Of a DNA stretch of 64,000 nucleotides, positions 37,402 to 45,482 are shown one piece after another. The stretch lies in the NCBI RefSeq assembly GCF_014698795.1, contig NZ_JACJTR010000023.1:53386-117385 (forward strand). Reading direction: 5' to 3'. The position numbers and the translations under genes are program-made. A model generated the notes under the pieces. That model was not told the origin of the DNA. It worked only from the letters and a program-made list of their open reading frames with translations, and made no database searches. The first letter of the stretch is position 1; every line of letters begins with the position of its first letter. The stretch is from Nostoc sp. FACHB-892. GTDB lineage: Bacteria; Cyanobacteriota; Cyanobacteriia; Cyanobacteriales; Nostocaceae.

Positions 37402-39192
37402 ATGGTTAATCAGACATACACAGCTGATGTGTTAGTTGTCGGTGGGGGAACCGGAGGTACTGCTGCTGCTATCCAAGCGGCGCGACGGGGAGCCAAAACG
37501 ATTCTGGTGAGTGAATTTACTTGGTTGGGGGGAATGCTGACTTCGGCTGGAGTATCCGCACCCGATGGTAACGAATTAGAAGCGTTTCAAACGGGGTTAT
37601 GGGGTGCGTTTTTGCAAGAATTGCGACAACGACAGTCAGGTGGATTAGATAACAGTTGGGTAAGCTTTTTTAGTTATGATCCTCAAATTGGGGCAGAAAT
37701 TTTTGCAGATTGGGTACAGGAATTGCCAAATTTGCACTGGATTTCTGGAGATGTGCCAATAGATGTGTTTCGCCAAGGTGATTCTATTACAGGTGTGCGC
37801 TTTGCTGATTTCGCTGTCACAGCCAAGATTATTCTTGATGGCACAGAATTAGGAAATGTGTTGGCTTTAGCTGAGATACCTTATCGGTGGGGCTGGGAAT
37901 TGCAATCTGAGTGGGGAGAACCCAGCGCCCCGGTGTCTTTTAACTCTTTAACTGAGAGATATCCGGTGCAAGCGCCCACTTATGTAGTGATTATGCAAGA
38001 TTTTGGTGAAGCGATGTCTACGGCGGGCGTAGCTGCGGCACCAGAAATTCCGGCTGCCCCTAACTATAATCCATCTCAGTTTACAGGTGCTTGGGATGGC
38101 TATGGAGCAGAGACATTTTTGAATTATGGACGTTTGCCTGGTGGCCGATTCATGATTAATTGGCCAATCTGTGGCAATGACTACGGCCAAGGAGTAGAGC
38201 GGTTGATAGAGTCAGATGTATCCAGAGGTGAATTCATCCAAGAATCTCGCTGGCACAGCCAAAATTTTGCCCATTTTATCCAAAATCAGTTTGGTCGCCG
38301 CTATGGTTTAGCAGAAAAAGTATTTCCTCACGCCTCTACAGCTTTTGCACTGCATCCCTATTACCGGGAAAGCCGCCGCTTAGTGGGGCTAACTACTATC
38401 CGAGAACAGGATATTTTGCCGATCGCTGGAGGGAGAGTTGCATCTATATTTAATGATGCAATCGCAGTTGGTAACTACGCCAATGACCATCATTATCCTG
38501 GTGTTAAATTCCCACTGCAACCAAAATCTATCTTTTGGGGGGGACGCTGGACTGGGACTCCCTTTACAATTCCCTACAGTTCCCTCATTCCAGCCACAAC
38601 AGATGGCTTCTTGGTTTGTGAAAAAAATATTTCTGTCTCACACATTGCCAACGGTGCCACTAGATTACAACCTGTAGTTATGGGCATTGGTCAAGCAGCA
38701 GGTATGGCAGCAGCAATGTGTGTTGAGTTAGACTGCCAACCAAGGGATTTATCTGTTAAGGCGCTGCAAATGGCTTTATTAGAAGATAATCGCTCAAAAA
38801 CAGCAATTATTCCTTTATTTAATCTTCCACCCAATCATTCGGATTGGCTCCACTGGCAACTGTATTATTTAAATAACCCACAAGCCTATCCAGGTAGTGG
38901 TGATTGTCCTTGCCAATCGTGGAATGAGTCCTCTGACTCTGCTGTTGGCAAGGCATTAATTCGGAAAAGTAACTGTTTTAAAGGCATTTTCTATCGCTTG
39001 GATCAGCAGGAATATAAATTCACTGTCACAGCACCAGCAGCATATCAAGGACAAAACTGGCAGCTTGTGACTTTGCGATCGCATATCGACAAGCAATTAC
39101 GCGCTTACCCTCACGAACAATTAGTTACATTGTGGGGTCAAATAAACCACTTTGGTAATTGGTTATTAGTCGAACATTTAAACGGAGGCTAA
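37402..39192 (+). CDS. FAD-dependent oxidoreductase
   Basis: A 596-residue flavoprotein. The N-terminal dinucleotide-binding motif is ADVLVVGGGTGGTAAAIQAARRGAKTILVSE, followed by LGGMLTSAGVSAPDGNE. This matches the FAD_oxidored family (GG-G-GG-aAi type). PFTIPYSSLIPA and VVMGIGQAAGMAAAMCVEL near the C-terminus are the typical end of the FAD-binding fold. The last 130 residues are a separate beta-rich region. Substrate unknown. It stands 600 bases after the carotenoid oxygenase gene on the same strand; patX follows. Confidence 0.85.
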   Translation: MVNQTYTADVLVVGGGTGGTAAAIQAARRGAKTILVSEFTWLGGMLTSAGVSAPDGNELEAFQTGLWGAFLQELRQRQSGGLDNSWVSFFSYDPQIGAEIFADWVQELPNLHWISGDVPIDVFRQGDSITGVRFADFAVTAKIILDGTELGNVLALAEIPYRWGWELQSEWGEPSAPVSFNSLTERYPVQAPTYVVIMQDFGEAMSTAGVAAAPEIPAAPNYNPSQFTGAWDGYGAETFLNYGRLPGGRFMINWPICGNDYGQGVERLIESDVSRGEFIQESRWHSQNFAHFIQNQFGRRYGLAEKVFPHASTAFALHPYYRESRRLVGLTTIREQDILPIAGGRVASIFNDAIAVGNYANDHHYPGVKFPLQPKSIFWGGRWTGTPFTIPYSSLIPATTDGFLVCEKNISVSHIANGATRLQPVVMGIGQAAGMAAAMCVELDCQPRDLSVKALQMALLEDNRSKTAIIPLFNLPPNHSDWLHWQLYYLNNPQAYPGSGDCPCQSWNESSDSAVGKALIRKSNCFKGIFYRLDQQEYKFTVTAPAAYQGQNWQLVTLRSHIDKQLRAYPHEQLVTLWGQINHFGNWLLVEHLNGG

Positions 39193-39236
39193 GAAGAGTT
39201 TATTTTCAGTAAAACACAATACTTTTTGGTGAATTG

Positions 39237-39264
39237 TCCGGATATTAATCAAAAAGCTAAGTAT
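39237..39264 (+). promoter_or_regulatory. DIF-type promoter of patX
   Basis: TCCGGA at 39237-39242 in the -35 position, then a 15-base gap and TAAGTAT at 39258-39264 as a possible -10. TCCGGA-centred DIF promoters are known from heterocyst-forming cyanobacteria as HetR-dependent and induced on nitrogen step-down. The start codon follows at 39300, giving a leader of about 28 bases. Confidence 0.6.
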
Positions 39265-39299
39265 CAGTGAAGTGGAGAGTTCCAAAATAGACATCTGCT

Positions 39300-39527
39300 A
39301 TGCGTGCAGCCATTTCACTTTTAGTATCGAGTCTGGTGTTCGGCCCCTTAGCTTCTAACTGCCAAGTAATGGTCAATCACTTATCCTATGGGTTGTCTTC
39401 CACGCCTACTTCGGAACAGTGGCTCTCGGCGGCATCTGAACAAGCCTCAGATGATACGCCACGTCATCGCGGTAGTGGGCGCAGAGAAGTGACACAAAAA
39501 TCCGGAAATATCTATGTTGTGGTTTAA
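39300..39527 (+). CDS. patX: PatX-like RGSGR-containing heterocyst pattern inhibitor
   Basis: A 75-residue protein. The N-terminal hydrophobic signal is MRAAISLLVSSLVFGPLASN. A polar Ser/Thr-rich middle follows, and then DDTPRHRGSGRREV. The RGSGR pentapeptide (residues 57-61) is the peptide shared by PatS and HetN, which bind HetR and block differentiation. PatX proteins are defined by a signal-like N-terminus plus an HRG(S/T)GR motif near the C-terminus, as here. The window neighbourhood (gifA, glnA, apcF nearby) agrees with a Nostocales genome. The TCCGGA promoter motif upstream supports regulated expression in differentiating cells. Activity is inferred from motif and architecture. Confidence 0.9.
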   Translation: MRAAISLLVSSLVFGPLASNCQVMVNHLSYGLSSTPTSEQWLSAASEQASDDTPRHRGSGRREVTQKSGNIYVVV

Positions 39528-40035
39528 CTTCCCTAAGGTAATGCTTTTTTTCCAAAAGAAACAAAGTACCAGAAAACACAGTGTTGTGCTAACATCGGTT
39601 ACACAGCTTTTCTGGCAGATATATACAGTTGACACACGAAAATCTTCAGCGATCGCTTAGTATTTCAACTGCAAGCTTTGTATATATAGTTGGCATCAAT
39701 CTTGGCAATCAAAACGCAAATTAAATTAAGTGCCTTGATCAACAGCATCACCAACTTCTCAAAAGGCACACAACTGTTGCTCATATTCGGTGGGAAGCTT
39801 TGCGTCTCAATCATCAAGCGTTCTAGAAATAGATGTTACTTAGGCTATCAGTTAATCTAAAGCACATCTAATTCAGACACTTTGCTTGTTGAGAAAACAG
39901 TCTCTTAAGGTAAATCCACTTTATTCCCAAATAGGTTTCTCATACATTGAGTATCTGACTATTTACATCAAGAAATAATTGATCTTCACTCAGCGTTTGT
40001 TTAGCGTCCTTTGCCGAAGTATAAAATCTTTTTCG
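39528..40035. other. Intergenic region between patX and the candidate small RNA
   Basis: AT-rich, no open frame. The minus-strand frame at 39447-39635 overlaps patX and has no support. No terminator was found directly after patX, so the patX transcript may run into this region. Confidence 0.4.
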
Positions 40036-40260
40036 TTGCATCTGAGCTTATCTAGGGCATAGATTCGCATAAGTAGTATAGGTTTATTGCACTTCGCCAC
40101 GAATCTTACTATTTTTGACCTACTCTTGCACCCTGGTTCCTCCTCCTCGCAGATGGCTCCTGACGAAACAAATATTAAGAAGGATCTGCTAGCTCCTCTT
40201 AAGTCCTTTTAATTATTCTACACCCAAGGGCAGATGCAAAATTTTGCATTTGCCCTTTTT
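40036..40260 (+). ncRNA. Candidate small RNA ending at a strong terminator
   Basis: TTGCAT (40036), an 18-base gap and TAGATT could be a promoter. A transcript of about 185 bases would run to the terminator at 40226-40260. Internal pairings are seen: GATTCG with CGAATC, GCAGAT with ATCTGC, and AGGA with TCCT. No open frame covers it, and no upstream plus-strand gene needs this terminator except patX, 700 bases away. Existence of the RNA is inferred. Confidence 0.4.
40226..40260 (+). terminator. Strong intrinsic terminator with no gene directly upstream
   Basis: AAGGGCAGATGCAAAA pairs with TTTTGCATTTGCCCTT, 15 of 16 positions, followed by TTT. The T-run is on the plus strand; the minus-strand side lacks one, so it is not the terminator of the methyltransferase gene to the right. 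Confidence 0.85.
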
Positions 40261-40303
40261 AGGTAAAGTTTATTTAAAGAAAAGGAAATGAGAAGGTTTT
40301 ATC

Positions 40304-41362
40304 TCAAGCTGGCTTATGAGCAATGAAATACTTGCTCATAAAATGGACTTGCATCTCAATATTCTCAAAGCCTACTTTCTGTAAACGTTCTAGCAAGTTA
40401 TCAGTAGTGTAATGCTTGTAATAGGGTTCATGGAAAGTTTCAGGGAAAGAGTCCATCATGTATTCCAAGTCAGGTGAATCACTCAACTGAATTGAGTCAC
40501 AGATAATAAAGACTCCTCCTGGTTTTGTTACCCGGAAGCATTGCTCAATGACTGTCTGACGTACAGCTGCTGGTAACTCATGGAAGAGAAAAACAGAAGT
40601 TACAGTATGAAAATAGTTATCTAAATAGGGTAACTCTTCAGCATTGGCTTGTAAAAGTTGCGGCAGTTCCCCTGGAATTTGGGACAGTAGTTCATTTGCT
40701 TTACGCAAATAAGCTGGTGACAAATCTGTACCAAACAAAGATGCTTGAGGCAAAGCTGCCCGAATCAACTTCAAAGTCCGCCCTGTTCCACAAGCTACAT
40801 CTAAAATACGGGTTTGCCGTGGTGCAACTGACTCAAAAGCTTTCAGTCCTTGCTTGAGGGGAGCGAGAATCCGCCGTCGCATTGGATCAGCTGCCCCACC
40901 AAAAAGAATTTCTACTTGTAAGTCATATAAATTGGCTGACAAGTCACTCAAGTAGCCATTGCTTTGGTGATGGAAGTTCTGCACGTAGTAGCTAGGATAA
41001 CCATCTGTGTCAATTTCGGGCGAAAAATTTTGGTAATTCTGTTGTTGAACCCGCTCCCAGGTTTCAGGTAAATCTAGACATACCAAGGGATAGTAGCGGA
41101 AAAAGTCATCCCAAGGGTTGTCAAACAATAGACTTTCCGGGTATATACCTTTTTGGGCATCTTGCCAGTCTGTTTCCAGCAACTGGTTCAGTCTCTGTTG
41201 AAGTTTGAGTAAAAGCTCATTCGGGATGGGTTTGGTCTTTTGTTCAAGTGTCGGATACACCAGGTTCCTCAACCGTGAACTTAATATTTTGTGAGCCAGA
41301 CCAAAGTAATTTTTGCCCTGCTGAAAGGTTTGATAAGTCAGCTTCGTTAAACTCTCAGGCAT
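40304..41362 (-). CDS. Class I SAM-dependent methyltransferase
   Basis: A 352-residue protein. The N-terminal 170 residues have no recognised domain and look helical. The C-terminal part is a Rossmann-type methyltransferase: motif I ILDVACGTGRTLKLI, then LFGTDLSPAYLRKA, LLQANAEELPY, FLFHELPAA and RVTKPGGVFIICDSI. This is the UbiE/COQ5-like small-molecule type. The substrate is unknown. It is convergent with the candidate RNA to its left. The upstream gap of 280 bases to gifA contains the gifA regulatory region. Confidence 0.85.
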   Translation of the reverse strand: MPESLTKLTYQTFQQGKNYFGLAHKILSSRLRNLVYPTLEQKTKPIPNELLLKLQQRLNQLLETDWQDAQKGIYPESLLFDNPWDDFFRYYPLVCLDLPETWERVQQQNYQNFSPEIDTDGYPSYYVQNFHHQSNGYLSDLSANLYDLQVEILFGGAADPMRRRILAPLKQGLKAFESVAPRQTRILDVACGTGRTLKLIRAALPQASLFGTDLSPAYLRKANELLSQIPGELPQLLQANAEELPYLDNYFHTVTSVFLFHELPAAVRQTVIEQCFRVTKPGGVFIICDSIQLSDSPDLEYMMDSFPETFHEPYYKHYTTDNLLERLQKVGFENIEMQVHFMSKYFIAHKPA

Positions 41363-41567
41363 AAAAATAGCTCAAGTTTTGATTACTTAATATGTAAATA
41401 ATTGTAACTAAAAAATTATCTACTGTTAGAAAGGTAAAGGCTCCCAAGTAATACAAATCTGAAGCCAGATGATTTTAGCCATCAAAGGTATATTAGGGAA
41501 GATTTTCCAGCTTTGGGGAAAAATATCTAATATTGTCAGCAAAGGCAAATATAAATTTATATAAAAA

Positions 41568-41581
41568 GTAGCTTATGTTAC
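41568..41581 (+). promoter_or_regulatory. NtcA box of gifA (repressing position)
   Basis: GTAGCTTATGTTAC is a perfect GTA-N8-TAC. A -10 TATAGT lies at 41593-41598, putting the box over the -35 region. This fits repression of gifA by NtcA, as known for gif genes. Confidence 0.85.
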
Positions 41582-41645
41582 AGAATTTTTGCTATAGTGG
41601 TTTATAGAGAAAGCAAAATTATATATTCACAAAATAGAGAGGACT

Positions 41646-41852
41646 ATGGTTATGTCTATTGCAGATAAATCTCGTGCGTTAATGGTGCGTGAACATCAAC
41701 AAGTCAAGAATCGTCAACAATCCATGCTGATGCGGGCTGCACAAGAACTTGGTCTTCCAGAAGAAGCATCCCACTACTGGAATCCAATTCAAGGGAAGGT
41801 AGATGCTAGCACTCGGATGATTTATGGGCCCAGCCACGCTTCCATGAGCTAA
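41646..41852 (+). CDS. gifA: Glutamine synthetase inactivating factor IF7
   Basis: A small basic protein of 66-68 residues (MSIADKSRALMVREHQQVKN, then MLMRAAQELGLPEEASHYWNPIQGK). The start is ATG 41646 or 41652. IF7 binds glutamine synthetase directly through its basic residues and switches it off when ammonium is plentiful, instead of adenylylation. The target gene glnA is next to it in convergent orientation, which supports the call. Expression should be off in nitrogen shortage through the NtcA box at 41568-41581. Confidence 0.95.
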   Translation: MVMSIADKSRALMVREHQQVKNRQQSMLMRAAQELGLPEEASHYWNPIQGKVDASTRMIYGPSHASMS

Positions 41853-41908
41853 GTTTGAAGAGTTTTAAAGTTGATTTTTTGAGTGAGTGTTTCAACTGAC
41901 AACTCTAG

Positions 41909-41933
41909 AAAAAAAGCCACCCTCTGGGGTGGC
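41909..41933 (-). terminator. Terminator of glnA
   Basis: On the minus strand GCCACCCCAGAGGGTGGC is followed by a run of seven T. It lies 35 bases after the glnA stop. On the plus strand it may also end gifA, but with a poorer T-run. Confidence 0.9.
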
Positions 41934-41967
41934 AAAACTTATACATTTAGTTAGATACGGTACTTAA

Positions 41968-43392
41968 TTAAGCATCGTAGTAGAGGTAAAACTCGTAGGG
42001 ATGAGGACGCAGTTGCAACTGCTTGACTTCGTTACCTAGCTTGTAGTCAATCCAATTTTCGATAAAGTCTTCCGTGAAAACGCCTGATTCTGTCAAGAAG
42101 GCGTGATCTTCTTCTAGTGCTTGCAACGCCAATTCCAAAGAACTGGGAGTTGAAGGAACCTTTGCCAGTTCTTCTGGAGAGAGTTCATAGATATTCTTAT
42201 CTAAGGGTTCACCAGGATGGATTTTGTTCTTGATGCCATCGATACCAGCACAAAGCATTGCAGCAAATGCCAAGTAGGGGTTAGATGTAGCATCTGGACA
42301 ACGGAATTCTAAACGCTTGGCTTTGGGGTTCTTACCAGATAGAGGAATACGGATAGAAGCAGAACGGTTCCCTTCGGAATAAGCTAAGTTCACTGGCGCT
42401 TCATAACCAGGTACTAGGCGCTTGTATGAGTTGGTGCTGGGGTTGGTAATTGCTAACAGTGCTGGTGCGTGTTTGAGAAGACCACCAATGTAGTACAACG
42501 CCATTTCACTCAAACCAGCATACTTATCACCTGCAAACAACGGTTGTCCATCTTTCCAGATGGATTGGTGACAGTGCATTCCAGAACCGTTATCGCCAAA
42601 AATTGGTTTTGGCATGAAGGTAACGGTTTTGCCATATTTCTTAGCAACGTTCTTGATGACATATTTGTAAATCATCAACCAATCAGCCGCTTCGATCAAC
42701 TTACCAAAGCGGAAACCTAGTTCGCACTGACCACCAGTAGCAACTTCATGGTGATGCTTTTCAATGGGTACACCTAATTCTGCCATTTTCAACAGCATCT
42801 CTGTACGGATATCTTGGAAAGAATCCGTTGGTGAAACTGGGAAGTAACCTTCTTTGAAGCGTGGTTTGTAGCCCAAGTTGGGTTTGTTCTCTGTACCAGC
42901 TTTACCAGAATTCCAAGCACCTTCTTCGGAGTCTAAGAAGTAGTAGCCTTCGTTAGCAGTTTGTGCAAACCTAGCACTGTCAAAAATAAAGAACTCAGCT
43001 TCAGGTCCAAAAAAGGCTGTGTCACCAAGACCAGTGGAAATCAGGTAATCTATTGCTTTTTGGGCAATAACTCGTGGACAACGGTTGTAGGGTTCACCCG
43101 TGCGGGGGTCTTTAATACTACAAATTATACTTAGCGTTGGGACTTCCATAAATGGGTCGATCCAAGCAGTGTTGGGGTCGAGTACCATCGTCATATCCGA
43201 TTCGTTGATCGCTTTCCAACCCCGGATGCTGGAACCGTCAAAAGCTACGCCATCAGTGAATGCAGTCTCATCGATTTGGTTTTGGTACAGTGTAAGGTGC
43301 TGCCAAGTCCCTACTGTATCAATGAATTTGAGATCAATCAGCTGAATATTTTCATCTTGAATTTTCTTCAAGACTTCTTGTGGTGTCGTCAT
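41968..43392 (-). CDS. glnA: Glutamine synthetase type I
   Basis: A 474-residue enzyme making glutamine from glutamate, ammonium and ATP, the main entry of nitrogen in this organism. The N-terminal beta-grasp domain reads IQLIDLKFIDTVGTWQHLT, then FDGSSIRGW. The catalytic domain has FGPEAEFFIFD, EKHHHEVATGGQCEL, NGSGMHCHQSIWKDG, NPSTNSYKRLVPGYEAP and RCPDATSNPY. The dodecamer is cytoplasmic. A GTA-N8-TAC NtcA box (43526-43539) with -10 TAAGAT lies upstream. The protein partner IF7 is encoded next door. Confidence 0.98.
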   Translation of the reverse strand: MTTPQEVLKKIQDENIQLIDLKFIDTVGTWQHLTLYQNQIDETAFTDGVAFDGSSIRGWKAINESDMTMVLDPNTAWIDPFMEVPTLSIICSIKDPRTGEPYNRCPRVIAQKAIDYLISTGLGDTAFFGPEAEFFIFDSARFAQTANEGYYFLDSEEGAWNSGKAGTENKPNLGYKPRFKEGYFPVSPTDSFQDIRTEMLLKMAELGVPIEKHHHEVATGGQCELGFRFGKLIEAADWLMIYKYVIKNVAKKYGKTVTFMPKPIFGDNGSGMHCHQSIWKDGQPLFAGDKYAGLSEMALYYIGGLLKHAPALLAITNPSTNSYKRLVPGYEAPVNLAYSEGNRSASIRIPLSGKNPKAKRLEFRCPDATSNPYLAFAAMLCAGIDGIKNKIHPGEPLDKNIYELSPEELAKVPSTPSSLELALQALEEDHAFLTESGVFTEDFIENWIDYKLGNEVKQLQLRPHPYEFYLYYDA

Positions 43393-43496
43393 TGTTACTC
43401 CTTCTCTACCAATTTCCTAAAGTAAACCAGAATCTTAGAATCTTACATTGCATCCTAACCCTGCGAATCTCAATCAGGCCGTGACACACCAGAAAT

Positions 43497-43539
43497 ATCT
43501 TAAATACTAGACATTAGCCGATTTTGTAGTTTGTGTTAC
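43497..43539 (-). promoter_or_regulatory. NtcA-activated promoter of glnA
   Basis: On the minus strand GTAACACAAACTAC (43526-43539) is a perfect NtcA box. It is followed after 23 bases by TAAGAT (43497-43502) as the -10. This spacing is the activator (class II) arrangement, with the box centred near -41. Confidence 0.88.
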
Positions 43540-43757
43540 AGATATCTGGATTATCAGGTTATATTAACCTTTCAGGGATCATCTGTACAAAACTGGAAAG
43601 TTCATCATATAGGGGTCAACTTTGGCATAGAATCCATAGATAGTGGATAAATTGTTTTTGTGCCGAATCTATTTTTAATAGCACAAAAATTTACTGGTGC
43701 ATAAGTGCAGCCAAATAAATATCAAACCATAAATAGTAATGATTGGGAGAAGAAGGA

Positions 43758-44267
43758 ATGCGCGATGCGGTAACAAGTTTAATTAAGAATTATGACTTAG
43801 CTGGTCGGTATTTTGACCGGAATGCGATCGATAGCCTGAAGTCTTACTTTGACAGTGGTACAGCACGAGTACAAGCGGCGGCGGCAATAAATACTAATGC
43901 GGCTGCACTTGTCAAGCAAGCTGGTTTGAGGTTATTTGAAGAACTGCCAGAATTGATTCGCCCTGGTGGAAATGCTTATACAACTCGTCGTTATGCAGCT
44001 TGTCTGCGGGATATGGATTACTATCTGCGCTATGCCACCTATGCGCTGGTTGCTGGAAATACCAATGTGTTGGATGAGCGAGTGCTACAAGGACTGCGGG
44101 AAACTTACAATTCTTTAGGAGTACCTATTGGCCCGACGGTTCGCGGTATCCAGATTCTTAAGGATCTGATCAAGGAACAAGTAGCAGCAGCAGGTGTGGG
44201 TAATACTGCTTTTGTGGATGAACCATTTGATCACATCACACGCGAGTTGAGCGAACAGGATATTTAG
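43758..44267 (+). CDS. apcF: Allophycocyanin beta-18 subunit
   Basis: A 169-residue phycobiliprotein. The start is ATG 43758 (MRDAVTSLIKNYDLAGRYFD), with AGAAGGA just ahead; the upstream in-frame ATG would overlap this site. The chromophore cysteine is in RRYAACLRDMDYYLRYATYALVAG. GGNAYTTRR contains the asparagine that is methylated in beta subunits. PIGPTVRGIQILKD and the C-terminal tail set ApcF apart from ApcB. It is part of the phycobilisome core, near the terminal emitter. Transcribed divergently from glnA. A terminator follows. Confidence 0.93.
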   Translation: MRDAVTSLIKNYDLAGRYFDRNAIDSLKSYFDSGTARVQAAAAINTNAAALVKQAGLRLFEELPELIRPGGNAYTTRRYAACLRDMDYYLRYATYALVAGNTNVLDERVLQGLRETYNSLGVPIGPTVRGIQILKDLIKEQVAAAGVGNTAFVDEPFDHITRELSEQDI

Positions 44268-44292
44268 TCATTCAATAACAAGTATAAAATAT

Positions 44293-44339
44293 AGCGATCG
44301 CACTTTTGTCTTTGTTGGGAAAGAGCGATCGCTTTTTTA
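44293..44339 (+). terminator. apcF terminator built from two HIP1 sites
   Basis: AGCGATCGC (44293-44301) and GCGATCGCT (44325-44333) are perfect inverted arms around a 23-base loop, followed by TTTTTT. Each arm contains the HIP1 octamer. Confidence 0.8.
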
Positions 44340-44408
44340 TCCAAGTTTTCACTGCCAAAAAATAATTTTACTAGATTAAAGCTGTAGTTTTGGAGCTATC
44401 TTCGACTA

Positions 44409-44828
44409 ATGCCAGCCAGAGATATCTATCATGCCGCAGTCATTAAAGCACTTGTAACAGATGGCTGGACAATAACCAACGATCCCTTATACCTTGCTTA
44501 TGGGGGTAGAGAACTTTACGTAGATATTGGAGCAGAAAGAGTTACCATTGCTGCTGAGAGGGATAATCAAAAAATAGCTGTTGAAATCAAAAGTTTTCTG
44601 AGTCCTTCTCCAGTGAGCGACCTCCAGGAAGCTGTGGGACAGTATGAAATTTATCGCAGCGTGCTAAAAGAACTACAACCAAAACGCCAACTTTATTTAG
44701 CGGTTCCCAAGCGAGTCTATGAAGGTATATTTTCCGAACGCTTTGGTCAGCTAATTCTTAATAGCATAGGAATAAACCTAATTGTCTTTGACGAGCAACT
44801 AGAAAGGATTATCAAATGGATAAGCTAG
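44409..44828 (+). CDS. xisH: XisH family protein (fdxN element excision controlling factor type)
   Basis: A 139-residue protein with a restriction-endonuclease-like fold. MPARDIYHAAVIKALVTDGWTI is the family start. YVDIGAE and later IAVEIKSFLSPSPVSDLQEAVGQYEIYRS give the D, E-x-K catalytic pattern. In Anabaena XisH and XisI are needed for excision of the fdxN DNA element. Related pairs are scattered in cyanobacterial genomes without any element. Here no recombinase (xisF) or fdxN element is seen nearby. It overlaps xisI by 13 bases, so the two are co-translated. Confidence 0.9.
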   Translation: MPARDIYHAAVIKALVTDGWTITNDPLYLAYGGRELYVDIGAERVTIAAERDNQKIAVEIKSFLSPSPVSDLQEAVGQYEIYRSVLKELQPKRQLYLAVPKRVYEGIFSERFGQLILNSIGINLIVFDEQLERIIKWIS

Positions 44829-45151
44829 CTCGGTATCGTGAAATTATTCGTCAGTTAATATTTGATTATGCTACTCACAAGCCTGCTAATGGTCAAATAG
44901 AGACAGAACCCGTCATTGACTCGGAACGAGACCACTACGAAGTGTTACATATCGGTTGGGATGGAGTGCGCCGCATACATGGTTCGGTGGTACATATAGA
45001 TATTATTAATGATAAAGTGTGGATTCAATATGATGGTACTTCCCAGCCAGTAGCAGAGGCATTATTAGAAGCTGGTATTTTGCGCGAAGATATTGTCTTG
45101 GGTTTCCATCCTGCTGAACTACGGCAATACACGGATTTTGCTGTATCTTAA
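44816..45151 (+). CDS. xisI: XisI family protein (fdxN element excision controlling factor type)
   Basis: A 111-residue partner of XisH. MDKLARYREIIRQLIFDYAT, RDHYEVLHIGWDGVRRIHG and IQYDGTSQPVAEALLEAGI followed by LREDIVLGFHPAELRQYT are family motifs. It starts inside the xisH gene (ATG at 44816) and is translated with it. Function beyond excision control is not established. In a genome with no local element it may act as a nuclease partner or regulator. Confidence 0.9.
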   Translation: MDKLARYREIIRQLIFDYATHKPANGQIETEPVIDSERDHYEVLHIGWDGVRRIHGSVVHIDIINDKVWIQYDGTSQPVAEALLEAGILREDIVLGFHPAELRQYTDFAVS

Positions 45152-45479
45152 TTATCTTGATGTCGTGCTTTCCTAAAGAATAATATATTAAGTAGCGATC
45201 GCTCCGAATCCCTTATTTACTCATTGGACTGATCGCAATTTCTCAAGTTTTATAAGACTTGACTTTTCACGGTATCTGGAAAACCTCTTTTCTATTTCTC
45301 TCTTCCTAAAAGGAGAGAGACTTTTAATTTTCCCCTTCCCGCATCGGGAAGGGGGTTAGGGGGATAGGTTTTTGGTGGACTTTTCCACATAATGTGAAAA
45401 GTCAGTTCGATATTTGAGGCGCTAATTATGAATTATCAATCGTGTTTTGGTTTTAATTTTACCAGGAGAGTCTAATTAA
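45152..45479. other. Intergenic region with a dispersed hairpin module
   Basis: 45288-45372 holds CTCTCTTCCTAAAAGGAGAG, then CCCCTTCCCGCATCGGGAAG and GGGGTTAGGGGG. The same kind of module is at 12570-12650 and part of it is at 62814-62850. The AGGAGAG just before the next gene is its ribosome binding site. Confidence 0.55.
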
Positions 45480-45482
45480 TTG
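45463..45482 (+). promoter_or_regulatory. Ribosome binding site and TTG start of tlyA
   Basis: AGGAGAG at 45463-45469 lies 11 bases before TTG at 45480. The preceding in-frame codon (45477-45479) is TAA, so the frame cannot extend upstream, and this TTG decides the start. Confidence 0.75.

Noticed and set aside
40036..40260. 6S RNA
   Set aside because: The length fits (about 185 nt), but I could not see the long closed rod with a central bubble; kept only as an unnamed RNA candidate.
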